A stretch of DNA of 64,000 nt from Algorimicrobium echini. Lineage in GTDB: Bacteria > Bacteroidota > Bacteroidia > Flavobacteriales > Flavobacteriaceae. The translations under genes and the position numbers were made by a program. Location of the stretch: positions 1,293,462 to 1,357,461 of the forward strand of contig NZ_FOVN01000001.1 in NCBI RefSeq assembly GCF_900115185.1, written 5' to 3'. Of this stretch, positions 26,589 to 35,771 are shown one piece after another. Position 1 is the stretch's first letter. Every line of letters begins with the position of its first letter. The notes under the pieces were generated by a model. It was not told the DNA's origin, searched no databases, and saw nothing but the letters and a program-made list of their open reading frames with translations.

Positions 26589-27405
26589 TGGTAGTTTTTA
26601 AGAGACTGTTTATTTCAGATTTATCAACATTTTCAATAATATATACATATTCAATGTTAGTCATGTCGTTAAAAAGTTTCACATCAATGGTGTAAAAATT
26701 TTCTGCAGAATCTAGTCTGTAATCTTCAATAGTTCCAACGGGAATGCCTTTAGGGAAAATTACCGAGCGTCCCGATGTTACAATAGTATCTCCTTTTTTT
26801 AAAGGTGCTATTTTTGAAATTTCATTTAACTGAACTATCTGTGGTCGTTGGGTATCCCACATTAAGGATCCAAAATGATTGGTGTTTTTTAATTGGGCAC
26901 TAATTTTAATATTAGTATTTAAAATAGATAAAACGGTGGCAAATTTATGGCTTGTTTGATCTACTATTCCTAAAATTCCTTTAGGCGTAATAACGCCAAA
27001 ATCTTGTTTTATACTATCCCGTTTTCCGCGATTGATAAGCAGGACATTGTTCTTTACCGAATAACTGTTTTTAATAACTCTAGCTGGTGTAAATTTATAA
27101 TTAATACCACCATAGATACTATCGGTTATGAAACTAGAGTTTATTGTGTCATTAGGTGTGTGGATCAGTGAATTTAAACGTGCATTTTCTTCTTGCAACA
27201 TTAAGTTTTGCGATTCCAAATTAAAATAAACGGTTAAGTTATTGGCGGAATTGTAAACACCTCCAGTAACAAAATTAGCCGAATTAATAAACTTACTTTT
27301 ATGGTATGAGTGGGACTGGATTGTAAAAATTATAGCCATAAAGAGCAACAAAAAATACAACAAAAAAGTTTTGTTTCTTAAAAAGAATTTAATGATTTGT
27401 TGCAT
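26578..27405 (-). CDS. mreC: Rod shape-determining protein MreC
   Basis: A 275-residue protein with an N-terminal helix (LLYFLLLFMAIIFTI), a coiled segment LESQNLMLQEENARLNS and a beta-rich periplasmic domain with NRGKRDSIKQDFGVITPKG and VTSGRSVIFPKGIPVG. These are typical MreC features; it is a scaffold that activates PBP2. It follows mreB by 11 bases. Confidence 0.94.
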   Translation of the reverse strand: MQQIIKFFLRNKTFLLYFLLLFMAIIFTIQSHSYHKSKFINSANFVTGGVYNSANNLTVYFNLESQNLMLQEENARLNSLIHTPNDTINSSFITDSIYGGINYKFTPARVIKNSYSVKNNVLLINRGKRDSIKQDFGVITPKGILGIVDQTSHKFATVLSILNTNIKISAQLKNTNHFGSLMWDTQRPQIVQLNEISKIAPLKKGDTIVTSGRSVIFPKGIPVGTIEDYRLDSAENFYTIDVKLFNDMTNIEYVYIIENVDKSEINSLLKTTNEN

Positions 27406-27416
27406 GATTTAGTATG

Positions 27417-28445
27417 CTATTTTATCAAGACACTTTTAAACTTTGACAAATTCTTAAGCGTTATTCCAGTTCCGCGAACTACTGCACGTAAAGGGTCTTC
27501 AGCAATATAAACGGGTAAATCTGTTTTTTGCGATAAACGCTTATCCAATCCGCGAAGCATTGATCCACCACCTGCTAAATAAATACCTGTGTTATAGATA
27601 TCGGCAGCTAATTCGGGAGGTGTTTGAGATAGCGTTTCCATAACTGCATCTTCGATACGTAAAATGGATTTATCTAGAGCTTTAGCAATTTCACGATATG
27701 AAATTTGAACCTGTTTAGGTTTACCAGTAAGTAAGTCACGACCCTGAACACTCATGTCTTCTGGAGGTAACTCTAAATCTTCGGTGGCAGCACCAATCTG
27801 GATTTTAATTTTTTCAGCAGTGCGTTCACCAACATATAAATTGTGTTGGGTACGCATGTAATAAATTATGTCATTGGTAAAAACATCACCAGCAATTTTA
27901 ACAGATTTATCACAAACAATTCCACCTAAAGCAATAACAGCAATTTCTGTAGTACCACCTCCAATATCTACAATCATGTTTCCTTTTGGCTGCATAATAT
28001 CTACGCCAATACCAATAGCTGCTGCCATTGGTTCATGAATTAAATACACTTCTTTCCCGTTTACACGCTCACACGATTCCTTAACAGCACGCATCTCTAC
28101 TTCTGTAATTCCAGAGGGAATACAAACAACCATACGTAACGAAGGTGGGAATAATTTTTTCTTTAGAGCTGGAATGTTTTTAATAAACAAACTAATCATT
28201 TGCTCACTGGCATCAAAATCTGCAATAACACCATCTTTTAATGGCCTTATGGTTTTAATATTTTCATGAGTTTTTCCTTGCATTAAGCTGGCTTCTTTTC
28301 CAACAGCAATTATTTTTCCAGAAATTCTATCGCGTGCAACAATAGACGGGCTATCCACAACAACTTTGTCGTTGTGAATAATTAGGGTGTTTGCAGTTCC
28401 TAAATCTATGGCTATTTCTTCGGTTAAGAAGTCAAAAAATCCCAT
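27417..28445 (-). CDS. mreB: Actin-like rod shape protein MreB
   Basis: A 342-residue actin-family ATPase. Phosphate and adenosine motifs are visible: IDLGTANTLI, DIGGGTTEIAV and AGGGSMLRGLD, along with HEPMAAAIGIG. It forms membrane-bound filaments that organise wall elongation. It begins the mreBCD-mrdA-rodA operon, with a 143-base gap from purH, so it may have its own promoter or be read from purH. Confidence 0.96.
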   Translation of the reverse strand: MGFFDFLTEEIAIDLGTANTLIIHNDKVVVDSPSIVARDRISGKIIAVGKEASLMQGKTHENIKTIRPLKDGVIADFDASEQMISLFIKNIPALKKKLFPPSLRMVVCIPSGITEVEMRAVKESCERVNGKEVYLIHEPMAAAIGIGVDIMQPKGNMIVDIGGGTTEIAVIALGGIVCDKSVKIAGDVFTNDIIYYMRTQHNLYVGERTAEKIKIQIGAATEDLELPPEDMSVQGRDLLTGKPKQVQISYREIAKALDKSILRIEDAVMETLSQTPPELAADIYNTGIYLAGGGSMLRGLDKRLSQKTDLPVYIAEDPLRAVVRGTGITLKNLSKFKSVLIK

Positions 28446-28588
28446 GTGCTTGAGTCGTTTATTTGAGGTTTGTTAATCAAATCTTGTAAATGTAATAAAA
28501 GTTATGCAATTATTATCTTTGGTTTTCCTTTAGAGTGATTTTAACTTTAATTCAATTTTTCGTGCTATAAAACTTTAAAAGTGAAAAA

Positions 28589-30121
28589 TTAATGTTTAAA
28601 ATGACGTGTTCCGGTCATAACCATGGACACATCATTCGCATTGCAATAATCCACACTTAACTGATCTTTTATGGAGCCACCTGGTTGAATAACAGCTGAA
28701 ATTCCTGCATTATCAGCAATTTCTACACAGTCAGGAAACGGAAAAAAGGCATCACTAGCCATAACAGCTCCTTTTAAATCGAAATTAAAAGACTGTGCTT
28801 TATGTATGGCTTGATTTAAAGCGTCTACACGACTGGTTTGTCCAGTGCCACTAGCACATAATTGCTTGTTTTTTGCCAATACGATGGTGTTAGATTTGGT
28901 GTGCTTGCAAATTTTTGATGCAAATATTAGGTCTTCTAACTCACTTTCGCTTGGTTTATTGTTGGTAGCATAGGTTAAATTTTCAATAGTATCAGTTAAA
29001 CCATCGCGCTCCTGAACCAAGATGCCATTTAAACAGGTTCTTACAGTTGTTTTGGGTAGTTCAATATCATTCTGTATTAATAATATGCGGTTCTTTTTCC
29101 CTTTTAAAATTTCCAAGGCTGATTCAGAAAAAGAAGGCGCTATGACTACTTCACAGAATAAATTATGAATGTCATTTGCGGTTGCTTCGTCAATTTCGGT
29201 ATTGCAAATTAATATACCTCCAAATGCTGAAACAGGATCACCTGCTAAAGCATCTGCATATGCTTCTTTTACGGTGTTTCTTTGCGCAAAACCGCAGGCA
29301 TTGTTGTGTTTTAGAATAGCAAATGTAGGTGCTTCGCCTTTAAATTCATTCATCAAATTCACAGCTGCGTCCACATCTAATAAGTTGTTGTAGCTTAATT
29401 CTTTGCCGTGAAGCTTGGTAAACATAGCATCAAAATCACCAAAGAAAAATCCTTTTTGGTGCGGGTTTTCGCCATAACGAAGAACCTGACCATTATTTTC
29501 ACTTAATTTAAAACTTGGAATGCTTTGATCTTGGTTGAAATAATTAAAAATAGCCGAATCGTAATGAGATGACACATTGAAAGATTTTGCCGCAAAACGT
29601 TTTCTGTCAGCTTCCGTTGTGTTTCCTTTTTGGGTTTGGAGTAACTCTAAAAATTCGCCATAATCATTTACGGAAGCCACACAAACTACATCGGCATAAT
29701 TTTTAGCTGCTGCACGTATAAGTGAAATGCCACCAATATCTATTTTTTCAATAATATCCTGATTTTCCGCACCAGAAGCTACCGTTTTTTCAAAAGGATA
29801 TAAATCAACAATAACTAAATCTATTTGTGGAATAGCAAACTCTGCTAGTTCTGCAACATCACTTTCATTGTTCTGTCTGTTTAGAATTCCACCAAAAACT
29901 TTAGGATGTAATGTTTTTACACGGCCACCAAGAATGGAAGGATAGGAGGTTACATCTTCTACAGGAACAACAGGAATACCTAAGTCCTTTATAAATTTTT
30001 CAGTGCCTCCTGTGGAATAAATAGTAACGTTTTGTTCGTGTAATGTTTTTACAATTGGTGCCAATCCGTCTTTACTGAAAACAGAAATTAATGCCGATTT
30101 AATAGTTTTAGTTGTACTCAT
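28589..30121 (-). CDS. purH: Bifunctional purine biosynthesis protein PurH
   Basis: A 510-residue cytoplasmic enzyme. The N-terminal domain is IMP cyclohydrolase (SVFSKDGLAPIV, STGGTEKFIKDLG, GGRVKTLHPKVFGG); the C-terminal domain is AICAR formyltransferase with the catalytic Lys-His in ILKHNNACGFA. It performs the last two steps of IMP synthesis. Length is normal. Upstream of mreB, as in many flavobacteria. A TACTTTTG element at 30153-30146 on the minus strand fits the -7 box of its promoter. Confidence 0.96.
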   Translation of the reverse strand: MSTTKTIKSALISVFSKDGLAPIVKTLHEQNVTIYSTGGTEKFIKDLGIPVVPVEDVTSYPSILGGRVKTLHPKVFGGILNRQNNESDVAELAEFAIPQIDLVIVDLYPFEKTVASGAENQDIIEKIDIGGISLIRAAAKNYADVVCVASVNDYGEFLELLQTQKGNTTEADRKRFAAKSFNVSSHYDSAIFNYFNQDQSIPSFKLSENNGQVLRYGENPHQKGFFFGDFDAMFTKLHGKELSYNNLLDVDAAVNLMNEFKGEAPTFAILKHNNACGFAQRNTVKEAYADALAGDPVSAFGGILICNTEIDEATANDIHNLFCEVVIAPSFSESALEILKGKKNRILLIQNDIELPKTTVRTCLNGILVQERDGLTDTIENLTYATNNKPSESELEDLIFASKICKHTKSNTIVLAKNKQLCASGTGQTSRVDALNQAIHKAQSFNFDLKGAVMASDAFFPFPDCVEIADNAGISAVIQPGGSIKDQLSVDYCNANDVSMVMTGTRHFKH

Positions 30122-30145
30122 TTGTGTTGTGTTGTTTTATGCTTG

Positions 30146-30153
30146 CAAAAGTA
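30146..30153 (-). promoter_or_regulatory. Candidate -7 promoter element for purH
   Basis: Read on the minus strand this is TACTTTTG followed by C, an exact match to TAnnTTTGC of Bacteroidota promoters, 25 bases before the purH ATG. No TTG is at the expected upstream distance (a T run is there instead), so confidence is moderate. Confidence 0.5.
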
Positions 30154-30165
30154 GGGAATTACATT

Positions 30166-30207
30166 AAAAAAAACAGTCACGTTTTAAACTAAAACACGAC
30201 TGTTTTT
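30166..30207 (-). terminator. Terminator after the GAF-domain reductase gene
   Basis: AAAACAGTC (30170-30178) and CGTTTT (30180-30185) pair with AAAAC and CGACTGTTTT on the other side of the loop AAACT (30186-30190), with one unpaired A in each arm region. On the minus strand the stem is followed by a T run. It isolates the upstream gene at 30234 from purH. Confidence 0.75.
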
Positions 30208-30233
30208 CAACTTAAAAAAGAAGTTATTAACAG

Positions 30234-30689
30234 TTACAATATGGTAGCTACTTTTTTACAGACAAACTCTAAAAAACGTTCGTCCATGTCGGTGAATGGA
30301 TCTGGTGTGTTAGAGTCAATATCTATTTGACCTATGTTTTGATTATTTACAAAAATGGGAACAACAATTTCAGCCTTAACGGTCAGACTACATGCAATGT
30401 AATTGTCCTGAGCAGACACATCTGGGACTACAAAATTTTGATTGCTAATTGCTACTTGGCCACAAATGCCTTTTCCAAAAGGAATAATGGTATGACTGGT
30501 AGGTTCGCCAACATAAGGACCTAGTTTCAATTCGCTTTTATCACCATTTTTAAAGTAAAAACCAACCCAGTTGTAATAGGAGATTTCTTTTTCTAAAAGT
30601 GCGCAAATAGCTAGTAATCTGTTATCTACAGATAATTCTGTTTGTTGAATAATTTCAGTAACAGCAGGTTTTAGTTCTTGGAGTGTCAT
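30234..30689 (-). CDS. GAF-domain protein, free methionine-R-sulfoxide reductase-like
   Basis: A 151-residue soluble GAF-domain protein. It has YYNWVGFYF, GKGICGQVA, IACS and IGQIDIDSNTPDPF, the fRMsr (YebR) pattern. Relative to E. coli YebR, Cys94 and Cys118 correspond to Cys76 and Cys100 with the same 24-residue spacing, but the Cys84 position is His66. It thus keeps the likely nucleophile and one resolving cysteine. The reaction would be reduction of free methionine-R-sulfoxide using thioredoxin; activity with two cysteines is plausible but not certain. Confidence 0.8.
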   Translation of the reverse strand: MTLQELKPAVTEIIQQTELSVDNRLLAICALLEKEISYYNWVGFYFKNGDKSELKLGPYVGEPTSHTIIPFGKGICGQVAISNQNFVVPDVSAQDNYIACSLTVKAEIVVPIFVNNQNIGQIDIDSNTPDPFTDMDERFLEFVCKKVATIL

Positions 30690-30707
30690 TCGTTTTTATA
30701 GTTTTCG

Positions 30708-30715
30708 CAAAAGTA
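30708..30715 (-). promoter_or_regulatory. Candidate -7 element for the fRMsr-like gene
   Basis: On the minus strand TACTTTTG followed by C, 19 bases before the ATG at 30689, matching TAnnTTTG. A TTG occurs 26 bases upstream of it, longer than the usual spacing, so this is a moderate candidate within the divergent region before xrtF. Confidence 0.45.
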
Positions 30716-30783
30716 TTTAATTTGCAATGATTTATACGTGTCAATTTGTATAACTTTAACACGGAAATAACAAAAAAGGTATA

Positions 30784-31332
30784 GTGAAAAAATTAGTGCT
30801 CAAATACAAGTCTGTGATTAGGTTTATTCTTACTTTTTTGTTGGTTTATGCAGTTATGACGTTTGGGTATAAATTTTATTTGCAATTATCAACGGGTGAG
30901 GTTTATTATCCAGATTATATGACCCATTTGGTAGCACTACAGAGTGCGGATTTGTTGCAAACATTGGGATATGAGGCGCAGGTTTTACCACATCCAAACG
31001 AAGCCTCGATGAAACTTATTATCAATGAGAAATATGTAGCACGTGTTATAGAAGGCTGTAATTCCGTAAGTGTAATCATTCTATTTATGGCATTTATTCT
31101 AGCATTTTCAGGACGTTTTAAAACAACTGTTATTTATATTTTGGCTGGAAGCGTATTAATATATGTTGCAAATTTGGTTCGTGTCGTTATTCTTTCTGTT
31201 GGTTTATATCATTATCCGTGGCGAAAAGATGTGTTACACACGGTTATTTTTCCAGCTATAATTTATGGTATGGTTTGCTTGCTTTGGGTGGTTTGGGTTA
31301 ATCGGTTTTCTAAATTAGCTTCCAAAAAATGA
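30784..31332 (+). CDS. xrtF: Exosortase family protein XrtF
   Basis: A 182-residue multi-helix inner-membrane protein starting at GTG (30784). The exosortase catalytic residues are present: Cys92 in EGCNSVSV, Arg133 in NLVRVV and His152 in LHTVIFPA. The short size and partner gene downstream match XrtF of Flavobacteriia, a transpeptidase-like sorting enzyme whose targets are largely unknown. Its stop overlaps the next gene by 4 bases. No obvious sorting-signal substrate is encoded in this window. Confidence 0.9.
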   Translation: MKKLVLKYKSVIRFILTFLLVYAVMTFGYKFYLQLSTGEVYYPDYMTHLVALQSADLLQTLGYEAQVLPHPNEASMKLIINEKYVARVIEGCNSVSVIILFMAFILAFSGRFKTTVIYILAGSVLIYVANLVRVVILSVGLYHYPWRKDVLHTVIFPAIIYGMVCLLWVVWVNRFSKLASKK

Positions 31333-31757
31333 GTAAAGTATTAACATATTTAACCATTGTAGTTTTAGTTACATTGTTAGTGTTAATTCGTGTATTTGAA
31401 CAGCAGTTGTTCTATGATCCATTTTTAGCATTTTTTCAGAACGATTATCTTTATATGGATTCTCCAAGACGTGAAGTTTTTAAACTGACCGCTTTTACAA
31501 GTTTGCGATTTCTAATCAATACTGTTTTATCTCTGGGTATTTTATTTGCCATTTTTAAAGATGTCAGTATCATTAAGTTTTCAGCTTTAATTTATGGCGT
31601 AGCTTATGTCGTCCTCATGTTATTATTTTTATATTTTGTGATTAACCCAAAACAGGATGATTATTACCTGTTTTTTAATATCCGTCGTTTTTTAATTCAA
31701 CCCTTAATTTTATTATTACTTATTCCGGCATTTTTCTATCATAAGAAGAATCTTTAA
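31329..31757 (+). CDS. Exosortase F system-associated membrane protein
   Basis: A 142-residue protein with about four membrane helices. The segments FEQQLFYDPFL and YYLFFNIRRFLIQPL are characteristic of the small protein that always follows XrtF in flavobacteria. Role unknown; co-translation with xrtF (ATGA overlap) implies a shared complex or function. Confidence 0.88.
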   Translation: MSKVLTYLTIVVLVTLLVLIRVFEQQLFYDPFLAFFQNDYLYMDSPRREVFKLTAFTSLRFLINTVLSLGILFAIFKDVSIIKFSALIYGVAYVVLMLLFLYFVINPKQDDYYLFFNIRRFLIQPLILLLLIPAFFYHKKNL

Positions 31758-31803
31758 ATTGTTAATCCTGTTTTAAAAATTATTATATCATCATCATTTT
31801 TTG

Positions 31804-31811
31804 TAAATTTG
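31804..31811 (+). promoter_or_regulatory. Candidate -7 element before the HYC_CC_PP gene
   Basis: TAAATTTG followed by C, an exact TAnnTTTG match, ends only 4 bases before the GTG at 31816. If used, the message would be leaderless or nearly so. No well-spaced TTG was found. Confidence 0.4.
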
Positions 31812-31815
31812 CAAC

Positions 31816-32217
31816 GTGATAAAAACACTATTATATAAGCTTTTTTCAGTAAGCATGGCATTATTGGTCTTGTTTTCAACTGTTTCGTTTACAGTTGAAA
31901 AGCATTTCTGCGGCGATGTTTTAATGGATGCTGCTGTTTTTAATAGTGTTGAAAAATGTGCTTCAGAGAGTCAAGAAGCACCTTCTAAAATGGATTGTTG
32001 TGAAGATGTTTTAGATGTTATTAAGGGTCAAGATGAACTGACAGTTAAGACATTTCAAGATTTAGATTTTGATCAGCAGTTGTTTTTAACTGCGATGTCT
32101 TATTCTTATTTGAATTTATTTGAAGGGCTTCCAGAATTAGTAATTCCACATAAAAATTATTCCCCTCCAAACTTGATTTTCAATCGCCAGATTTTAGATC
32201 AAGTTTTTATTATTTGA
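31816..32217 (+). CDS. HYC_CC_PP family small exported protein
   Basis: A 133-residue protein starting at GTG (31816), with an N-terminal hydrophobic segment (SVSMALLVLFSTVSFTV). It carries HFCGD, DCCED and SPPN, the three motifs that name this Bacteroidota family. The cysteines suggest metal binding or redox work in the periplasm. It precedes an HMA-MauE protein, a TonB-dependent receptor and a second HMA protein, so a metal (perhaps copper) role is inferred from context. No function has been shown to my knowledge. Confidence 0.8.
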   Translation: MIKTLLYKLFSVSMALLVLFSTVSFTVEKHFCGDVLMDAAVFNSVEKCASESQEAPSKMDCCEDVLDVIKGQDELTVKTFQDLDFDQQLFLTAMSYSYLNLFEGLPELVIPHKNYSPPNLIFNRQILDQVFII

Positions 32218-32318
32218 TTTTTTAACGTCGCATTTTAAATGCCAGTTAGTTAGTACTTCATGTTTTGTAAGATGTGAATGTACTGGATATTTCGTTAAAA
32301 TTTTAAAAATAAAAAATC

Positions 32319-33038
32319 ATGAAACATACATATACCGTTACTGGTATGACTTGTAACAGCTGTAAAAAAACAGTTGAAGAAGCTCTTTTGAAACTGAATG
32401 CTATTCAAAGTGTTCTTGTAGATTTAGAAGCTCAAGAAGTTATAATTACCATGAGTAAACATGTGGAAGTTACTACCTTACAAGAAGCGCTTCCAAAAAA
32501 GTACACCATTTCAGAAAAACAAGAGAACAACGTTTTTCAATCAGCACAAAGTGAAAATAAATCGGAATTAAAACAACTTTTCCCTTTGTTCTTAATTTTT
32601 GCTTACATAACAATTGCCGCTATCCTTTTAAACTATAATCCTTTAAACTGGTCCAGTTTTATGTTGGATTTTATGGGTTTATTTTATGTGGTTTTTAGTT
32701 TTTTTAAATTACTAGACTTAAAAGGTTTTCCAGAATCTTTCAAAATGTACGACCCTTTAGCTAAAGTTATTCCAGTCTATGGTTGGATATACCCATTTAT
32801 AGAGGTTGCTTTGGGAGTTATGTTTCTTATGCGTTTTGAAATTACAACGGCATTAATTATTACACTTATAATTTTAGGGATTACTACCGTTGGTGTTACA
32901 AAATCTTTATTAGATAAAAAAGCCATTCAATGTGCTTGTCTTGGAACAGCGTTAAACTTACCAATGACAAAAGCAACATTTATTGAAAATAGTATTATGA
33001 TAATAATGGCAATTGCCATGCTTTTTAATTTGGTGTAA
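32319..33038 (+). CDS. HMA-MauE fusion membrane protein
   Basis: A 239-residue protein. Residues 1-66 form a heavy-metal-associated domain with GMTCNSC; the rest has four helices like MauE/DoxX (FYVVFSFFKLLDL, IYPFIEVALGVMF) and a CACLGTALNLP motif. HMA domains bind Cu or Zn; MauE-like proteins occur with thiol-redox maturation systems. It may pass metal across the inner membrane or keep metal-binding thiols in shape; the exact job is unknown. It is one base from the receptor gene's start at 33040. Confidence 0.85.
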   Translation: MKHTYTVTGMTCNSCKKTVEEALLKLNAIQSVLVDLEAQEVIITMSKHVEVTTLQEALPKKYTISEKQENNVFQSAQSENKSELKQLFPLFLIFAYITIAAILLNYNPLNWSSFMLDFMGLFYVVFSFFKLLDLKGFPESFKMYDPLAKVIPVYGWIYPFIEVALGVMFLMRFEITTALIITLIILGITTVGVTKSLLDKKAIQCACLGTALNLPMTKATFIENSIMIIMAIAMLFNLV

Positions 33039-33039
33039 T

Positions 33040-35277
33040 ATGAAAAAAATACTATTCATTTTAGGCCTTATACCCGTTTTAGTGGTTTCACAGAACAAGA
33101 TTGAGGGTGTTATTATAGAGGCAAACGAACAGAAAACTGAAATTCCAGTAGCTGGAGCTAATGTATACTGGTTAAACACAACTGTTGGAGCTGTAACTGA
33201 TTTTGATGGAAATTTTACCATTCCATATCAATCTGATTATAAAAAATTGGTGATCAGTTTTGTTGGTTATAAAACAGATACGGTAACGGTAAATTCAGAA
33301 AAATTCATTAAACATAAGCTAGTGCCAACAAGTGCCTTGGATGAGGTTGTGGTAACCTCAAGGAAACAGGCAACAGCAAAGTCTTATCTGCAGTCTCAGA
33401 ACATCATGACTGTTAGTAGCGATGAATTATTAAAAGCGGCTTGTTGTAATTTGTCTGAGAGTTTTGAAACTAACCCTTCCATTGATGTTAATTTTGCTGA
33501 TGCTGTTTCAGGCACCCGTCAAATAAAAATGCTTGGATTAACAACGCCATATATTTTAATTGCAACCGAAAACATCCCGTCTATTCGTGGTGCCTCTCAA
33601 GCCTATGGGTTGAGTTTTATTCCCGGGACTTGGGTAGAGAGTATCCAGATAACCAAAGGAGCAGGAAGTGTGGTTAATGGTTTTGAAAGTATAGCAGGAC
33701 AAATAAATGCAGAATTGGTTAAACCTACAACAGATAAAAAACTATTTGTAAATCTCTATGGAGCAAGTAGTGAACGGGTTGAGTTAAATACACACCTTAA
33801 TACTAAAATTACTGATAAATGGGCAACAGGTCTGTATTTGCACGGTAATACGCATAATAAGAAACATGATGTTAATAATGATAATTTTATGGATATGCCC
33901 ATTTACAAACAGATTAATGTTATGAATCGTTGGCAATATACCAATCCAGAAAAAGGCTTTGTAAGTTTTATTAATTTGAAATATTTAAATGATGCCAAGC
34001 AAACAGGGGAAGTTAACTTTAATCCAGATACTGATAAAGGAACAACAAATGCTTGGGGAAGTGAAATTGATACAGAGCGTTATGAAGTGTCAGCGAAACT
34101 GGGTTATGTAAACCCAGAAATACCGTATCAAAGCATAGGTGTCCAAACAGCATTTAGTAGGCATGCACAAGACTCTTATTTTGGACTCAATGTGTACGAT
34201 ATTGTGCAAAATAGTTTATATGCAAACGCAATTTATAACACCTTAATAGGAGATACGCGCCATAAAGTAAAGACAGGATTAAGCTATACATACGATCATT
34301 ATGATGAGTTGGTAAATACGGATGTTTATAAAAGAACAGAATCCTCTGTTGGTGCATTCTTTGAATACAATTATGATAACCTAGACAATTTAAATCTAAC
34401 AGCTGGTATTCGTGTAGATCAGCATAATTTATTGGGCTTTTTTGTAACGCCTAGACTACATTTAAGATATACACCATGGGAAAAATCTGCTTTTAGAGCA
34501 TCCATAGGTCGTGGGAAACGAAGTGCCAATATTTTTACTGAAAATCAGCAGATTTTTGCAACATCTAGAGTTATTAATATTGAAAATGCTGGAGGGAATA
34601 TTTATGGATTAGATCCAGAAATAGCTTGGAATTATGGAGTGTCCTATTTACAAGGTTTTAATTTGTTTGGAAGAAAAGGAGACGTTACCTTTGATTATTA
34701 TAGAACCGACTTTGAAAATCAAATTGTTGTGGATTATGAAAACCCAACAGCTGTCAGCTTTTATAATTTAGATGGCGCTAGTTATGCCAACAGTTTTCAA
34801 GCTGAAGTGAATTATAATATGTTTGAAAGTTTTGATATCCGTTTAGCATACAAATATTACGATGTTAAAACCCAATATCAGTCGGGTAAATTGGAAAAGC
34901 CGCTAACACCAAAACATCGAATGTTTGCAAACGTTGGGTATGAAACAAAGCAAAAAGATACAGGTGCGCAATGGAAATTTGATGCCACCTATAACTGGTT
35001 AAGCAAACAGCGTTTTTCGTCCACACAATCTAATCCACTAGTCTATCAATTGCCTGACTACACACCTACAATAGGAACTTTAAACTTGCAGGTTACTAAA
35101 GTGTTTTCTCCAAAATTTGAAGTATATTTAGGAGGCGAAAACGTAACTAATGTACGTCAGGATAACCCGATTTTAGCCGCTGATAATCCTTTTGGTGCTA
35201 ATTTTGATAGTACGTTTGTCTATGGTCCCATTTTTGGTAGTATGTATTATGCTGGATTACGATATAAATTGAATTAA
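33040..35277 (+). CDS. TonB-dependent receptor with CarboxypepD_reg domain
   Basis: A 745-residue outer-membrane receptor. The ATG at 33040 gives a good signal peptide (ILFILGLIPVLVVSQ); an earlier ATG at 33013 lies inside the previous gene. Domains: carboxypeptidase-regulatory-like (residues about 20-105, with VPVAGANVYWL-type wording, here IPVAGANVYWL), plug (ALDEVVVTSRKQ) and a 22-strand barrel ending GLRYKLN. Flanked by HMA proteins, it may import copper or a metal chelate; this is inference, as ligand specificity cannot be read from sequence. Confidence 0.9.
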   Translation: MKKILFILGLIPVLVVSQNKIEGVIIEANEQKTEIPVAGANVYWLNTTVGAVTDFDGNFTIPYQSDYKKLVISFVGYKTDTVTVNSEKFIKHKLVPTSALDEVVVTSRKQATAKSYLQSQNIMTVSSDELLKAACCNLSESFETNPSIDVNFADAVSGTRQIKMLGLTTPYILIATENIPSIRGASQAYGLSFIPGTWVESIQITKGAGSVVNGFESIAGQINAELVKPTTDKKLFVNLYGASSERVELNTHLNTKITDKWATGLYLHGNTHNKKHDVNNDNFMDMPIYKQINVMNRWQYTNPEKGFVSFINLKYLNDAKQTGEVNFNPDTDKGTTNAWGSEIDTERYEVSAKLGYVNPEIPYQSIGVQTAFSRHAQDSYFGLNVYDIVQNSLYANAIYNTLIGDTRHKVKTGLSYTYDHYDELVNTDVYKRTESSVGAFFEYNYDNLDNLNLTAGIRVDQHNLLGFFVTPRLHLRYTPWEKSAFRASIGRGKRSANIFTENQQIFATSRVINIENAGGNIYGLDPEIAWNYGVSYLQGFNLFGRKGDVTFDYYRTDFENQIVVDYENPTAVSFYNLDGASYANSFQAEVNYNMFESFDIRLAYKYYDVKTQYQSGKLEKPLTPKHRMFANVGYETKQKDTGAQWKFDATYNWLSKQRFSSTQSNPLVYQLPDYTPTIGTLNLQVTKVFSPKFEVYLGGENVTNVRQDNPILAADNPFGANFDSTFVYGPIFGSMYYAGLRYKLN

Positions 35278-35304
35278 TAATAAAAAAATAAAAAAAATAA
35301 AAAA

Positions 35305-35661
35305 ATGAAAAAATTAGGAATTGTATTAGTCATGCTTTTTGGTTTAACAGCATTTTCTCAAAATAAAAATGCAAAAGCCTCCATTGAAGTAGATGGTGTG
35401 TGTAATATGTGTAAAGAGCGTATTGAGAAAGCCTGTATTAGGACAAAAGGCGTTAAATCGGCTGTTTGGAATGTGGAAACTCATGAATTAAAACTAATTT
35501 ATGATGAGCGCAAAACCAATTTAAAAACCATCAATCAAAATATTGCAGATGTGGGTCATGATACCAAAGAAATTAAAGCAACAGACGAAGCTTACAATAG
35601 TGTACATCCATGCTGTTTATATAGAGATGATGCGGTTAAAGATGACCACAAAAACGATTAA
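35305..35661 (+). CDS. Periplasmic HMA-domain metal-binding protein
   Basis: A 118-residue protein with signal peptide ending LTAFSQ and an HMA domain carrying CNMC (in VDGVCNMCKERIEKAC). A second metal-like site, HPCCLYRDD, lies near the C-terminus. It probably shuttles or stores a soft metal in the periplasm. It follows the receptor by 27 bases and ends with a strong terminator, closing the metal operon. Confidence 0.85.
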   Translation: MKKLGIVLVMLFGLTAFSQNKNAKASIEVDGVCNMCKERIEKACIRTKGVKSAVWNVETHELKLIYDERKTNLKTINQNIADVGHDTKEIKATDEAYNSVHPCCLYRDDAVKDDHKND

Positions 35662-35675
35662 CAAATTATTTGAGT

Positions 35676-35716
35676 AAAAAAAGCCCAAGCAAATTAATTG
35701 CTTGGGCTTTTTTTTA
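35676..35716 (+). terminator. Rho-independent terminator after the metal operon
   Basis: GCCCAAGCAA pairs with TTGCTTGGGC around ATTAA, and flanking A and T runs extend the stem. It is one of the strongest terminators in the window, lying 14 bases past the HMA stop. Confidence 0.9.
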
Positions 35717-35771
35717 TGTTGATAAATTCCTTTTAAATGATTAACTTACTTAATCACTAAAAAGATAGACC

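Noticed and set aside
30716..30783. Promoter for xrtF
   Set aside because: TAACTTTA at 30751 resembles the -7 box but the TTG spacing (26) is too long and the last base differs.
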